Source: Rhododendron vialii (Eukaryota > Streptophyta > Magnoliopsida > Ericales > Ericaceae). Taken from it: a stretch of 64,000 nucleotides of DNA. Positions 10,581 to 23,545 of the stretch are shown here, piece after piece. Within the stretch, counting starts at the first letter, position 1. Each line of letters starts with the position of its first letter. Made by a program: the position numbers and the translations under genes. The DNA lies in the NCBI RefSeq assembly GCF_030253575.1, contig NC_080568.1, forward strand, positions 4,625,501 to 4,689,500, read 5' to 3'. The notes below the pieces were generated by a model. That model did no database searches, was not told where the DNA came from, and was given only the letters and a program-made list of their open reading frames with translations.

Positions 10581-11522
10581 TAGGGCTGTCCACGGTCCGG
10601 ATCGGATCGGATTCGTATAAATCCAATCCTAATCCGTATCTCACGATTTTAGAAAATGCAATCCAATCTTAATTCAAAAGTCTCATGGTTCGGTTCGGAT
10701 TTCGAACCGTGAATCACGGTTTAATCCCGGTTTTATCCCAAATTGTAAAGGCATTAAGGCAATAAACATGGTAAAGGCTGCAAGACAACAAGCAAATAAA
10801 ATTAATCATTGTCCAAAATACACAAATTCTAGTCAAGCATGATCTACTTATTACATCCCATAAAAACCAAACAAAAAATAGCAAATTTGTTTCTCAAAAC
10901 AAACAAGCAAATTAGTAAAATTACAATTATTTATATATATTACACAGAGTTAGGTTCTGGTGAGAGATCCCTCATTTTATTAAAATGCGGGACTCCCCTT
11001 CCCGATTGAATTTCGATGATCTGAGCCGCTCAAAGTAATCAGAACGTGATTTAAGGGTCCTTGTGAGAAATCAGCAAAAAAAATGACCGGGAAGGGCTTC
11101 ATCCGAGCAGTTTTCATTGAACGGTTCAAAAAAAAACTGCTCGGATGATGCCCTTCCCAGTCATATTTTTTGCTGATTTCTCGCGGGAACCCTTAAAATT
11201 ACGTTCTGCGCACATTGAACGGTTCGGATTTTCAAAATTTGATCGGAAAATGAAAGTCCCTCATTTTAACAAAATGAGGGATCCCTCTCTTGAAAATTCC
11301 TCATTACACACATATCTATATTTTTATTTTTTTAAATATCTCATCGTCCGGTTCGGTTAATCCACTGTTTTGAAATGAAAATTCAATCCTAATCCGTATC
11401 TCACGGTTTTTTAATTTTCAAATCCGTGTTCGGATCATTAATCCACGGACAAAATCCAAAAAACACAAATCGAATCGGTCCGGACCGATTTCACGGTTCT
11501 CAATTTTTCTTGGACAGCCCTA
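10581..11522. mobile_element. Non-autonomous hAT element (942 bp)
   Basis: Inverted termini tagggctgtcca and tggacagcccta are perfect over 12 bp. The flanking 8-mers gtagcacc (10573-10580) and atagcacc (11523-11530) match at 7 of 8 positions, as expected for hAT. The sub-terminal DNA is rich in inverted 'ggttcgg/ccgaacc' and 'aatccgtatctcacg' motifs on both sides. No transposase frame is present. A second element is nested inside it. Confidence 0.85.
10948..11302. mobile_element. Fold-back Mutator-like MITE nested in the hAT element
   Basis: The two halves are long inverted copies that meet near aaaactgctcggatgatg. The outer ends carry gagatccctcattttatta and its complement. The flanks attacacag (10939-10947) and attacacac (11303-11311) match at 8 of 9 positions, which fits the 9-bp duplication of Mutator-like elements. 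It sits entirely within the larger hAT copy, so it is the younger of the two. Confidence 0.65.
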
Positions 11523-12186
11523 ATAGCACCAGTGAAGTTACGAACCTGAAACACCTTGGAAGTGAGCAAATCAATTATTATATAAGCACACACACTTGCA
11601 TCTTTTAGTAGGTTCCACACACATTGGAGGCGTAGTATGTATGTACCTCATTGTGAGTGAATTTGTGTAAATGTTTATGTAAGTGTTTATAGTTGGAGAA
11701 TGATTGATGAGCGAATTCCTAAGCTAAATTTTAAAAGTTTGTGTCTCATCATAAGTTTTTTTTTTTTTCAAAATTGAGAACAATGCCAGGTATGTTGACC
11801 TCTGTACAGCAGGTGGACAAGCACAGCGTAGAATGGAATGGAAAATTAAGCTAAGATACCCTAATATTAAAGGAACCATTTTCTGGCCAATCTTCCCCTT
11901 AGGCCAAAAGTCCCAACAAAGAAACAGAAATAGAGAATGCCAAACCTTGATATTTGGAATCCAATAAAAAACAAACATGATTAACCAACAGTATAAACAA
12001 ATTTGCTATTTTTTCCTCGATATAAAGCAGAGTAACCAAGAAGCAAACTCGGGTTCCAGCCCCCATACAAAAGCTCAAGCTCAAAAGCTTCTTATGTTGA
12101 ACAGAGCTCGAAGAGTAGGGAGATTCTTCTCTTTCTGTAAAAGTACATAACATATTCATCCACCCACACAAGGTAACAACTCATTC

Positions 12187-15100
12187 TTATATATCGTTCC
12201 TTGCTCTTAGAATAGCCATTGTCGGGCCAAGTGCACTGCTTCTCAAGGCTCTATAAGACCATGAGCCCTTTCCAGAACCCTCCTTATTCCAACCATTCTC
12301 CCGAATCAGCTGTTCTTTCTTTGCGCTTAGAGCTTGGCTGATTTCATCCCACTCATTACCTTCTTTTCCTGCAGTCAAGAATATGCACAGTTTTCAGGAC
12401 ATTCCACTGAATAGAAAACCAAAACTAAACCATTTCGGTGACCAATCATAAGTACCTGGGGTGGGGGCATCAGTGTGTTTATCGTTATTGAAGGGCACCA
12501 CCGTGGATGTGGAAGCTTCGTTGGCTGTGGAACCGTTATTAACATTACTGGTTACTGCTTTTGCAGAATGTGATATACCAAGCTTGACAATTCGGACATC
12601 AACAAGTGACAAGAAATCAATCTGCAGAAAAAACAAAATTTCATACATTTCACAAACTTGAAATGCAAGGTCAAAAATTCACCTTTCCTGGGCAGGTCCA
12701 GAAACAATACACAGTGGGGTCACCTATTCATCCTCCATGAATAGACAGTTATGATAGTGAGGGCATCTACTAATCCTAATTCCCAACTGTGAATTATTTA
12801 CATAAGCTGTTTTCAAAAGTACTCATCAGTAGATTAGTTTTTCAATAATCTGTTTTCAAAAGCCCCAGAATTAATCTAAAGAAACCCAATGAAAGCCCCC
12901 GAGTTTGCCAGCAATGAGCATAAATCAGAAGGCCTAATTTTTTTTCAAAGAAAGAATTAAATCAATGACTTACAAACATTCAAATTTTAGCATATAATCA
13001 GCACACAAACGAAACATATCAACATCTAATAGTATATTAGGCATCTACAATCAAAAATCGCAAGAGAAGAGAAAAAGTTTCACGAGAGAGAGAGAGAGAG
13101 AGAGAGGAGATTTGGTGTTTCAAACTTGTACAGTAAGGCGTCTGGTGCAGTTTTATGGGGGCACAAGAAAAAATTGGATAGACTACAGAGTACATGTATA
13201 GTATTTGAAATTGCCACAGTACATGTACCCTTTTACTGTGTTCACCAATCCTCATACATCCATGTGTCATTGGTAGCTAATCAAAATAAGAAAGGAAGTG
13301 TAAGAGTTCATAGTGTAAAGCTCGAGTACCTCTAGAGATCCATCCTCCCCGTAAAGAGAGTTATCTGGTTGTTCCTCTAGAGATCCATCCTCCCTGTAAA
13401 GAGAGTTATCTGGTTGTTCTGAACATCGATCTTCATCCGGCTTCTTGAAGATAATTGGATGTTCTGGGATGGGTGTTAGTAGAACTTTTCCGGATACGGG
13501 ATCATACCAAGATGTTTTCCCAACCTAAAGCAACAACAAAATGTTAAACGTATTGCATTTGCCCTAATGGGAATTGCAGAATCACCAGTGGTATCAAAGG
13601 CATACTCGGAAAGAGGAAAGCTCGGGTGTCCAGGTCGATGATAACTCCAGTAGACGATATGCAATCACATCCCCTTCCTGCAAAACAATGGCAACATATC
13701 AATTTAATAGGATAGTGAATGTAGGAGAGTTAAAAAGTTAATGGGTAAGATTGTCAAGCAATGGTAAACGAAGTCCACTAACATCAACTAAGAGGAGAAA
13801 TACAAAGACCCATGCAAGGAGAATATGCACATGTACACACATACATCTATTTATACATGTGCATATAAACCTACCTTAGGCAAGCCGGTAAATGGTGCAA
13901 GCTTATCAAAGTCAATGGGATCAATTGGAGGTTTCAATTTTTTTGCAGTTATCATCTCAGAATGTTCTTTGTTGGACTCCTTATAGTCATTCCTCCGGTA
14001 TGGAAGTTTTTCTGTACCCCACTTTTGACCCTTTTTCTTGCTGGTGATTCCGTTCCACTTAAATGTTTCCTGAAGCATGATTTGAGAAGCTCAATCTCCA
14101 TATAAAAGTATAGAACAGGTGTATGAATAATATTTATACCAGCCTTGACTGGGCTTGCTGCAATTTAAATGATAATGCAAAGCTTCCATGAGTAAAGAAT
14201 AAAAGCATAAGTAGGAAGACACACATCCAAGGATGGGTAACTTATTTCATGCTTTTTGGTGGGAATACTGATACACACACACACACAAAGAAAAAGAGGA
14301 GAAGTATTCCGTGAGCTCTCAATACACACTCAATATTTCGCAAAAACAGAGCTTAACAGAACTCCAGTCTGACAAACATTTAGTACGAAACTGCTGGATA
14401 ATGGGTGATGGGAGATAGGAGTATCAACTATCTTCAGTGTAATTCTAGACAAAAAGTTGCAGGAATAGAGGAAGAACGTAACACCCGACAGCAAGAGTAA
14501 TTCTTCCAGTAAATTTCCTTTTGCGTAATCTTCTCCAAGCCGTTCAATTGGATACACGTTTATTTAGAAAACAATTTCAGCCTCGTGTACTTTGTCAAAA
14601 AGTGGAGCTAGCCAGCACACAAACATTCAATTTCATACGGGAGATAAAACACACTTTTGGTTATGAAGGGATTTAAATATACAGGAAGAGAATACTGTGA
14701 ACTAGCTATTCAAAATGAGCAAGCTGGAAAGAAAACGCCGCCATAAGTCCACAAAAGAATAAATTGGAACCAAAGATAAGTATTGAAAATATAAAAACAA
14801 AGCATGAAACAAACATACCACGTAAACTTTATTTTGCTGGACAGCCTGGTCTGCATTCAACAACAATTCCCCTATGTTAGAAGATCTGCATTGGTATTGC
14901 ATGCAAGTAGTAGTGTTGTGCCATTTTAAGAAGTAAATGATTAACATCAGTAGGATTCCATATCCCACTGTTCCACATCATGAAAAAGGGATGCAATAAA
15001 ATCAACACGAACTTATACAATAATTAATCTATCTAGATCTCTGTTCAAAAGTCATCAAACTTGTTGCTTCATCTACTGTTATGGTGAAAACTAAAAATAG

Positions 15101-18100
15101 GTAACAGCAGCCAATACTTCACTTATTACAATGTGAGAAATAGTTTGTCGTAGCATGCAGTTTTAAAATATGTCAATTTTCTCAATTACTTTTGTTTCCA
15201 TTTGCACATTACTTCCCTATCCACCTTGCAAGCATCTTTATCCAGTTTATCCAACAAACTCATACTTCATCACAAATAATTAAAAAAAAAACAAACGGTA
15301 AGCCTCAAGGCCCTTCAGAACTCTTCTTCGACTATCAGGAAATTGTCTAATCTCATACTTCTCCCTAAGCCCTTGATCAGATACATAGCGGGTAATGGCT
15401 GCAACACCTTCTTGTGGTTGGATAATTGGCACCCTCAAGACCCTCCGTGACTCTGTCAGACATATATGGAGATGCAGCAGTCAGAGATGTGGGAAGTTTG
15501 TAATCTGACCAAGGTGTCATCAATCATCAATGATGGGGAGCGGAGATGGCCTAGGCAGAGAAGCGGTGCTATTCAGGAGATCAGGGACTGTCCCACCCAC
15601 CCCTCACCTAACTCCCCGCGGCAAATCCAGATAGGGTTGATTTTGTTAGATGGGTTCCACGTGCTAATGGGATACTTACAGTGCAATCTGCAATGATAGC
15701 TACTAGTGAAGCAGGTTAGAAGGTCCCTTGGCACCACATTGTCTGGTTTGAAGGTAACATCCCAAGACGGGCATTTATTTTATGGAATTGCTGCAGAGCT
15801 AGACTTGCAACAAAGGGTAGAATTCGATCCCCATTGTTTTCTTTGTAGTAGAATGGAAGAAACTATTGACAATCTCTTCTTTGATTGTATGTATTCAAAG
15901 TTGATTTGGGCAAATCTATAGAGGAAAATGGGTAAGAACAGGACTTCTGGCCTTGGAGAACAGAGTTAGCGTGGATTTTGGGGAATGTGAAGGGGAAGAC
16001 CTTGGCTAGTGTTATGTTCAAGTTGGCCCTAGCTGGTATTGTATATCTATATCTATATCTATATCACATATGGCATGAGAGGAATGCCAGAGGAAAGCTA
16101 AAAATGGTGAGGCAGTTTTATGCTCTATAGTCACTAACATCAAAGGGGGAGCAAATTCCTGGAGGAGAATCAAGAATTGCTACCTTAGCTCTCAAATTTG
16201 CCAGACTTGGACTCTATCTGCCAATATTCTTAGTGGCAAAAGTTTTTCCGCGTATGGTTGGTTTTGGATAAGAGTTAGTAGGGTTTTTGTTGTAGCCTTT
16301 TGGTTTATTCAGTTTGGCCAAGGGTAGTATCCCTTCTGTATTCGCAGGTCTTATGGTATATGATCTACATTCACCGGGAAAAAACAAAGTCGAACAAAAA
16401 AAAACAACAAACGGGTTTCTAGGATCAGCTAGTCCCTAACTCATACACACCCGTTATGAGAAATTCAGCACAGTAAGTTACGGGCTACGGCAAGTTTGGA
16501 TTCATGCACACTGTAGAACCTCTTTATGTAGAGAAGTTACAGGGAACTCTCACCTATCAGTTGTAAGAGATCCCTATCTAAACTTTTCAATAGATACTCA
16601 AAGCTCAGATGTGGAAAAGAAAGTGATAAACAAACATCAATTGTCCAGTGTAGAATGAAGGCCAGGGGCAGGGATTTAGACATGCCTTTAGTAACATAGC
16701 ATTCAACTAGGGCAGCTGCTGTTTGAAAGAAACCAAAAAAATAAAAGAACCAGGGCTTGGAAGTGCAATGATTCCTTCAGAAGATGAGCCACATAGAACT
16801 AAAAACATTATGATGTGATGATTCTAGCCAATTAATTCACATCTTAGCACTTAATCGTCTCATGGCAGTATGATGTCTACAGTTTTAAACAGGCAAAATG
16901 CCTGATAGTAGATGGCTCATGTAATCAAGCCAAATCGTTTAGTACGACACTAAATAACAATAAGATGGTAGCGCCCAATTCTTTTTCCGTTCTAGGCCGT
17001 GAATATTCAAGCAACAGCTCAAACTTATGGCAGGCCGCAGGCCACTGCCATAAATGATAAATTAAGAAAAACACTTATCTTTCCTGGAACCTCAATTTTC
17101 ATACAAATCATATCAATGCAGGCAGATCTAAACGTGTATGCAGAATGTGTTGATACAAGCACAAACACACAGAGACAACCTCACCTTCTTCCAGTGGCTC
17201 AAAGCGAATATGTCCTGGCCTAATCACAATGGGGACGATCTTGTCATCTTCAACAATCTCACAAATCTCATTATCTGCTTCACGTTCTTGGTTTTGTACT
17301 AGATCTTGTAGAGAACTCTCAAGTGTATCCTTTTCTTGCTCATCCTTTTCAGGAGATTGCATCTCATGCACCTGCATATAAGAGCTCACAAACTGTCCAA
17401 AGATACCCTTAAAAAAAAATGGTCCAAAGATAGCATTATTTGAGGAGGGGGTGTAGGGAGAGCAAGAGGGGGAAACAATTTCTTAAGTCGTCAGGGCCAA
17501 AGTACCTCATTCTTTTCAGCCTTTACTTTTTCCCGTAACCATTGCCTCCGGGCTTTTTTCCTCCGAGAACTTCTACTGACCTGAGAAAAGAGATAAGGTA
17601 GGTATTAGTTAAACCATTAACTAGAACCACAGTTTGAAGTACAACAGAAGGAGAAACACCTAAATTCATACGTGGAAAGACAAACCCATTAGAAAAGCTT
17701 AAACCAATTAAACCATTTACATCATTCCAGACCTTTCTGGTTCCATCAGGTGTCTGAGTTATGTTATTGCATCCTATCCCATTTTCCTGAAGCTGGCCAG
17801 ACCTACAATACACAGATTCCAGCAACCAAGTCTCAAAAATGCACATATATATCATGACTAAAGATTTTTGTGTATAAACATATGGTTAAAAAAAAATATC
17901 AAAGAAGCAACGGTTTATCATCAGAGAACTCCCCGGCAGAAGAAAATCAAGTAAGCCAAACTCGACAATTTCGTCCAAAGTAAGCGAAAGTATCCCTGTA
18001 TCCCAGGTATACAAAACAGACAAGATACTTTTTGGCATATAAACAGGCTCCTTCCACCCAAAAAAAAAAACAGCTCCTCCACACCTGGAAATGTCCTCTT

Positions 18101-21100
18101 GTTGCTCTCTCCAAATCAGTCACATCAAACAAAACTGGATTACAAACGAAGCCTTGAGCCTCCATTTCCCCACCTCAAGTTCCCCACCACCAGAGAATGA
18201 CTTCCCCCAGAGAAAAAGAACCTTAGGCAAAAAAAACTATAAAGTGTTTAACATTATCAAGACAACAATGCCATGGCAAGTGTTTAGCTGTTAATATTCA
18301 ATTGGTCATAGATGCATTGACTCGTAATTTCTGAGGGGTAAACGCAGAAAGGGGGCTCTCTCCAGCACCGCATGTGTGTGCAAGTCAAAGCATGTGCATT
18401 CCTAAGTTGCATACGCCGTTTGTCTTTCATTTACAGTTTTAGGAGGTATCTTCACAAATCACAATGGAACTTTATACTGACACAAAAGTTGTCTACAACT
18501 CATAGCCAAATACATCCTAAAGTCAGAGCCGCCTAATCACACTGGAGAGCATATAAAACAAACAATTCTAGCTCATACATGGGTCGAGTGAAAACTCAAC
18601 GTAAAATAAAGAGCACAACTAAACTATGTTTTCCACCCAAATTTTGAAAAGTTCATTCGTCAAAAGCTAACAAACTAAATAATTAAACCCATACAAAAGA
18701 ATATAAAATTCGAACACTTCTCCTTTGAGAGACTAAAGAACCCCCACAACATACATCTTTAGAGTAGGCGAACGTTCAAACATGTCATCATTTGTTTGAA
18801 CAGCGCTAGGGGCACTTTCTGCATTGGTTTTACTCTTTACACCAGAATCTTTCTGTTTCTTCTTCTTGTCCATACTCTTTCCAGGGTGGTGTTCACAGCC
18901 CTCCTGCTGCTCTTTATGGAAACCATTTTCAACATCTTTGGGATCCTTGTGACGTTTAATCTTCTTCCTGTCGTTCACATGTTTAAACAGTTGATAGACA
19001 GATGCTCATATAACCATCAACTAGAAGGACAAAATTAAAAGCATCAGCTAAATAATCAAAGGATTGAAAGATAGGGCAGTTGGTAAATCAACAGAAATGT
19101 ACTTTAGAAAGTGAAAACAGGCAATTCACCATTGTTGGGAGAGTTTGAGTTCCAAAATTCAGATGCATGAACCCAGTAAAACAACGATATTAAGCTTATA
19201 ATGATCAACTAGGTAGAAAAAAGAACACAAAGAGGATTGTGGAAATTTGGAGAACACTTTCAGGATAAATAACATAGGGACTTGGAATGGTGAAATCGAG
19301 TGGGCTGATGCCAAGAGATAATGCAAATTTAATACAAGTTTCAGGTTAAGTCGTCCAATGGGGACCTGTGAGCTGTAAAACTTAAAGGATGTATCCATTG
19401 AGAGGGTATTTGGAAATCAAGAACAACTAGAAAGGTTCCATTTTTAGAGGTTGTAAGCCCAGGGGAATACTCGAAAGATGGACCGCAGAATAAAAGAAGG
19501 AAAAGCATCCTTCAGTGGAGCAATAAGTGCAAGGAGGCAGGGAATTTACGGATCACTTGCTTCTTTATTTAGACTGGCTGCGAATATGTGGGTTGTTGTG
19601 CTGCCTTTATTTGGTATGGATACCTCATACCATATGGCTATATCAGTTAAGGATGTAATTGTTGCTACGTAGAATTGCTCCCACAACAAAAAACCACCGA
19701 TTGATGTAGAATGAACGTTGCCATACGAGTATGATCCACGCTATTGCAGTTATTATGCACATCACAAGAATAGGGTGCAAATACGGGTTTTAAAACATAC
19801 TTAGAGCTCTGGAGTTTCTTTGATGCTTTTCTCTTCTTGGAAACAGGTGAAATCTCCACATGCAATTCATCCTCTGACTGGTTGTCTTCATCCTCTTCAG
19901 GTTCACTCTGGTAACCACCAGTCTCCTTTTCAAACTCCTCATTTGCTAGAAGTGGCACATCGGTGAGCACAGGTTGCTTCTCCTCAATCTCGTCTTCCTC
20001 AGTTAAATTTATTCCATCAGATACCTCAACAATCTCAGACAACAGTTCTCCCTTCCTTTTGACACTAGTAAAAAGAAATAGGATAAAATTACATGAATTA
20101 GTTTCAAATTTCAATCTGACAGTATCAGAAAGAATACAAAGTCCAAGTGTCAACCGACCTGATTACATCTTTATCCTTTAATATACATGTTGACTCAAAA
20201 GGTGGCAACACAAAGCCGTCCATCTGCAAGAAAATAATAACAACGTGCTCAAAATACATCTAAGTGGAAAAAGCTCAAGCAAAATACCATGGTATACTCA
20301 GCCGTGGACATGGAAAACAGTGATGACTTTTTACGATGAAATTGCTCCAATCAAACACACTTTCGGACCAGTCTGACTAGCCAGATTAGACATGCAATTG
20401 GATTGTATATCCCATAGAACCTCATTTCCAGCACTCGATCATGCAACTACTAGCGGAAGGATAACAAATCCATTGCACATCCCCACAGCCATACATGGGA
20501 AATACAATACCTTCGGATGTGGTATTTGTAATCCCTCTCTAATAGCCCGGTAAGACTACTTGTAGGATTACCCATCATATTGGGTGAATGTGGCCTCAAC
20601 GCAAAACTAAAAATCATGCGAATTCCTCCAATAAGCAGCAACAAATCAGTCAAAACCCTAGCAAGTCGTAAACCACTTCAGAATCATTGAGCAACCACAG
20701 AAATTACCAGTCACTCAAAAACAGGCCCTTCGAATTACACGAAAAGGAGAGAAAAGAAAGAGTCATGGTTTCTCACCAAAATGGTAAGATTCAATTAGAA
20801 ACAAAAGCAGACCAATAAAAATCCATCCTTTCTATCCACTTCACACCTCAAACAACCTATTTCACTTATCCAAACAAGTGATGGAATTCTCCTTTCTTTT
20901 CTTTTCTCCTCCTTTCTTGCTATCCCAAAGGGGCTGTGGATATCAAGGAGAAATTATTGGGTGAACTTGAACTTGGGGCACCACCAACACCTATCAACAC
21001 TGCACATTTCTGTAGGGTCCAACATATGGGGTGGTGTTGGGGCACTGCCATGTGGTGCCTCGATACTAGGGGTGCAAACGAGCCGAGGCAAGCTGAACTT

Positions 21101-22059
21101 TATAGTGTTCAAGCTCCGTTGTTCGAGCTCCGCCCGTTTGGAGCTCAAGCTTGGCTCGTCCACAAACGAGCCAAGCCCTTATCGAGCCAAGTGCTTAACG
21201 AGATGACCTTGCCTAATTTACTGAACGAGCCTCTTTAAATGAGCCTAAAACTCAAACTCGAGCTCAGCTAAGCCAAGCCTTAACGAGCCTTGCCACAAGA
21301 CACTCGCGAGCAATTTGGTTCGTTTGCAGCCCTCCTCAATACCCCTCAACACCACGTATTTTTTAAGGTCCCACCACTAACTGTAGGCTCCCTATGGCAG
21401 TTTCCACGACCACTTAGAGGGCCGTTTCAGATTCTCAAATAAGTACTTAAAAAATAAAATATGGACCTATTTTCAAGCTTAAAAATAATAGGCCTACGAA
21501 AATAATTTTTCAATTTTTTTTGCATGGTTTCTATCAAACAAGATCTATATTGCATATTTTTTTTATTTTAGTAAGCCTATTATTTTTAAGCTTGAAAATT
21601 GCGAATAAGTATTTATTTTTTAAGGGGGAAAGCGGAACACACCCTTAATAATTAATTACTCGAATATCAAGAAGCTCCCCCAATATGAGTACTGATATTC
21701 TTATAGGTAATGAAATCAACAACAGGTTTGCAACACCAATTACATCGAATACCCAATTACAAGCCATGAAATTTGAGCGAAACAAGATAGTTTAAACACT
21801 TGAATGGTACGTACTACGTCGTTCGAGTGATACGAGGGCGTGTAGTGAGAGAGGGAGAGAGACTTACAGAGAGGATGAGGCCATTAGGGCAAGAGTGATA
21901 GAGGTCGAAAATGTCGAGGAGGTAGGAGGAGAGGTCAGAGATGGTCTCTTGTGATAGAGGTTTAAGGAGGAGCCAGCTTCGTTTCAGTCTCTCCGATCGC
22001 TGTGACTTGCTCAGAATGTGGCGATCTTCGAACTCAACGCGAAGTCTCACAGTGTCCAT
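12187..22059 (-). CDS. COIL: Coilin (Cajal body scaffold protein)
   Basis: Thirteen exons on the minus strand: 22059-21868, 20223-20159, 20064-19801, 18967-18755, 17802-17733, 17580-17506, 17371-17185, 14850-14819, 14069-13875, 13677-13606, 13524-13330, 12621-12456 and 12368-12187. Every junction is GT-AG and the phases agree. The product is about 635 residues (Arabidopsis coilin is about 600). Coilin nucleates Cajal bodies, where snRNPs and snoRNPs mature. Visible parts are the N-terminal self-association domain (VRLRVEFEDRHILSK to FVLPPFEST), an acidic/Lys-rich disordered centre, the basic motif SRSSRRKKARRQWLRE, and the C-terminal Tudor-like domain (FKWNGITSKKKGQKWG, EGDVIAYRLLELS, VGKTSWYDP). 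The C-terminal tail ends in NGWNKEG and SWSYRALRSSALGP. The start ATG is the first in the domain frame and lies just after a CT run in the leader. Oddities are a 45-bp in-frame tandem duplication in exon 11 and a 32-nt exon 8. Introns hold a LINE and two MITEs. Identity is secure; exons 2-5 are less certain than the C-terminal ones. Confidence 0.93.
13330..13419 (-). repeat. 45-bp in-frame tandem duplication in coilin exon 11
   Basis: Units 13330-13374 and 13375-13419 are 44/45 identical. Each encodes EQPDNSLYxEDGSLE, with R in the first translated copy and G in the second. The duplication keeps the reading frame and ends exactly at the exon 11 donor. Confidence 0.95.
15300..16410 (+). mobile_element. 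5'-truncated LINE fragment in coilin intron 7
   Basis: The plus-strand frames include a zf-RVT-like segment (residues such as WHHIVWFEGNIPRRAFILW and METIDNLFFD-type text around 15720-15920), typical of the C-terminal part of L1-type ORF2. The segment ends in an A-rich tract near 16381-16408. Similar 'acaaacgg' phrases lie on both sides (about 15291 and 16407) and may be the target duplication, but the A-rich context makes this uncertain. Reading frames are interrupted. A short (ctatat)n run lies at about 16046-16064. It is antisense to coilin. Confidence 0.7.
21067..21334. mobile_element. hAT-type MITE (268 bp) in coilin intron 1
   Basis: Ends are taggggtgcaaacgagcc and ggttcgtttgcagccctc, imperfect inverted repeats. 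The flanks ctcgatac (21059-21066) and ctcaatac (21335-21342) agree at 7 of 8 positions. The interior is a set of 'gagctcggctcg'-like motifs, a common non-autonomous plant hAT family. A larger relative sits in the CSK gene at 57632-58193. Confidence 0.75.
21417..21644. mobile_element. Tourist-like MITE (228 bp) in coilin intron 1
   Basis: Long inverted arms share attttcaagcttaaaaataa and its complement; the outer ends are gagggccgtttc and gcggaacacaccc. TTA flanks both ends (21414-21416 and 21645-21647). GGGTGTGTTCCG-type ends with a TTA duplication are typical of plant Tourist elements. It lies 80 bp from the hAT MITE. Confidence 0.75.
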
Positions 22060-22071
22060 AGTCCATGCACA

Positions 22072-22076
<5 letters not shown>

Positions 22077-22117
<41 letters not shown>
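22077..22117 (-). promoter_or_regulatory. CT-rich tract in the coilin 5' leader
   Basis: On the coilin strand this is an almost pure CT run of about 40 nt ending 18 nt before the ATG. CT tracts close to transcription and translation starts are common in plant core promoters and leaders. It creates a false Ser/Leu-repeat reading frame upstream of the true start. Confidence 0.6.
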
Positions 22118-22125
<8 letters not shown>

Positions 22126-22680
22126 TTTGCTCCAAAGCTCAGCCTTAAACTTCCTAAAACCCTCGACACAAAACCTCGATGAGAGAAGGCTTGTTAATGT
22201 AAGCACCCGTTTGCCCAAAATTTGTTGCACAGGTCTTCAGGCCTTGAGCTTCTGTGGAGGGAGTAATTATTCCATGTCCCGGTGCACCAAGCGGAACATG
22301 GGAGCGTGCTGTGCAGTGTGGAAGCCGGGGGCGTGTTGTGCACCTATTGATGGCATGGTATTGTGCGATTTCAACCGTTCAAAAGTATTTCGGATGGTTT
22401 GGATTTTTAGAAACTTTTTCAGGAAATTTTTCCTTGAAAGATCTTTTTTTAAATTTGAATTATTAATTGTCGAGACGGATAATCTAGATGACACACAGTA
22501 CACTACAGAACATGGGGACTTGTTGTGCAGTGTGCTGTCCTTGGTCCAAACTCTTCGCTACCACACATTTGTGCGAGCTCCACACACTTTATGGTAGAAA
22601 CCACACAAATGTGTGATGGAAGAAGAGTTTAGGAAATCATGTGATGGTGCCAAGTGCATTGAACAATCATGTGGAGGGTA

Positions 22681-23188
22681 CAGGCATGACAATTGGACCC
22701 ACTCCGCCCCAACCAGACCGGGATTTTCACCTCATTTTCGGGTATAGGATCGGGGTTAAAATCCTAAAACCGACCGGGTTTGGGGTGTTCGGGGTGAAAG
22801 CACCCCGCCCCGAACCCGTCCCGAAATATATTTATATATAAAAATATACTTTTATCCTAATATAATTATCATTATACTTAAAATTTTAATATTTTTACCC
22901 TAATATTAGTATCATTATATAAAAAAATTTATATTCTTACCTTTATATTTTCACCATTATACTAAACTACCACTTTATTTATAACTATTTTCTTTTATTT
23001 TACTTTTAGATTAACAATTTTTTTAATTTCTTACGGAATAGGACGGGGCGGGTAAACCCATTCCCCAATTGGGTTGGGAACGGGTACCCAAAAAATACCC
23101 AGTCAGGTCGGGGTCGTCGGGGCCAGGTAATAATTTTTGGGTCAGGGTGTGCCAAAATCCGCCCCGTCCCATCCCGTTGCCATTCCTA
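22681..23188. mobile_element. Non-autonomous hAT element (508 bp) with perfect duplication
   Basis: The 8-mer ggagggta is present unchanged on both sides (22673-22680 and 23189-23196). Termini are caggcatgacaa and ttgccattccta, imperfect inverted repeats of the widespread 'aggaatggcaacgggacggg' family. Sub-terminal parts are full of ccccg/cgggg motifs, while the centre is AT-rich. No coding region. Confidence 0.85.
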
Positions 23189-23269
23189 GGAGGGTATATT
23201 TATCCAGGAAACATTTTGTAGGATTTTGTCCCAAGCTATAAAATGATTTCTTCACAATTATTATTAGGG

Positions 23270-23545
23270 GTAATTATTCAGTACTCCGGGGTATACTCCA
23301 TCTACTCATATAACATGTGGGGCCTACATGCAGATTCCGTACAGACCCCACATGTTATATGAGAGGAGAGAGTATACTCCTAAAGTATTGAATAATTTTC
23401 TTATTATTAGGGGTCCGAACCAATTTACGAGTACAAATTAATCCATCTTTTCATATAACATGTGGGACCTACATGCAGATCTCGTACAGGCCCCATATGT
23501 TATATGAGAGGAGAGAATATACTCTCAAAGTATTGAATAATTTTC
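23270..23545. repeat. Two tandem copies of a fold-back repeat
   Basis: Copy A (about 23270-23420) has inverted arms attattcagtactcc / ...gtattgaataat and an inner palindrome around ataacatgtgggg. Copy B (about 23432-23545) repeats the inner palindrome and the right arm, including agtattgaataattttc, but lacks most of the left arm. Both continue into 'ccaatttacgag'. This looks like a MITE followed by a partial tandem duplication of itself and its flank. Confidence 0.65.

Noticed and set aside
21814-22230. Ser/Leu-repeat protein on the minus strand upstream of coilin
   Set aside because: It is the CT microsatellite of the leader read as codons; the real coilin start is the internal ATG at 22059.
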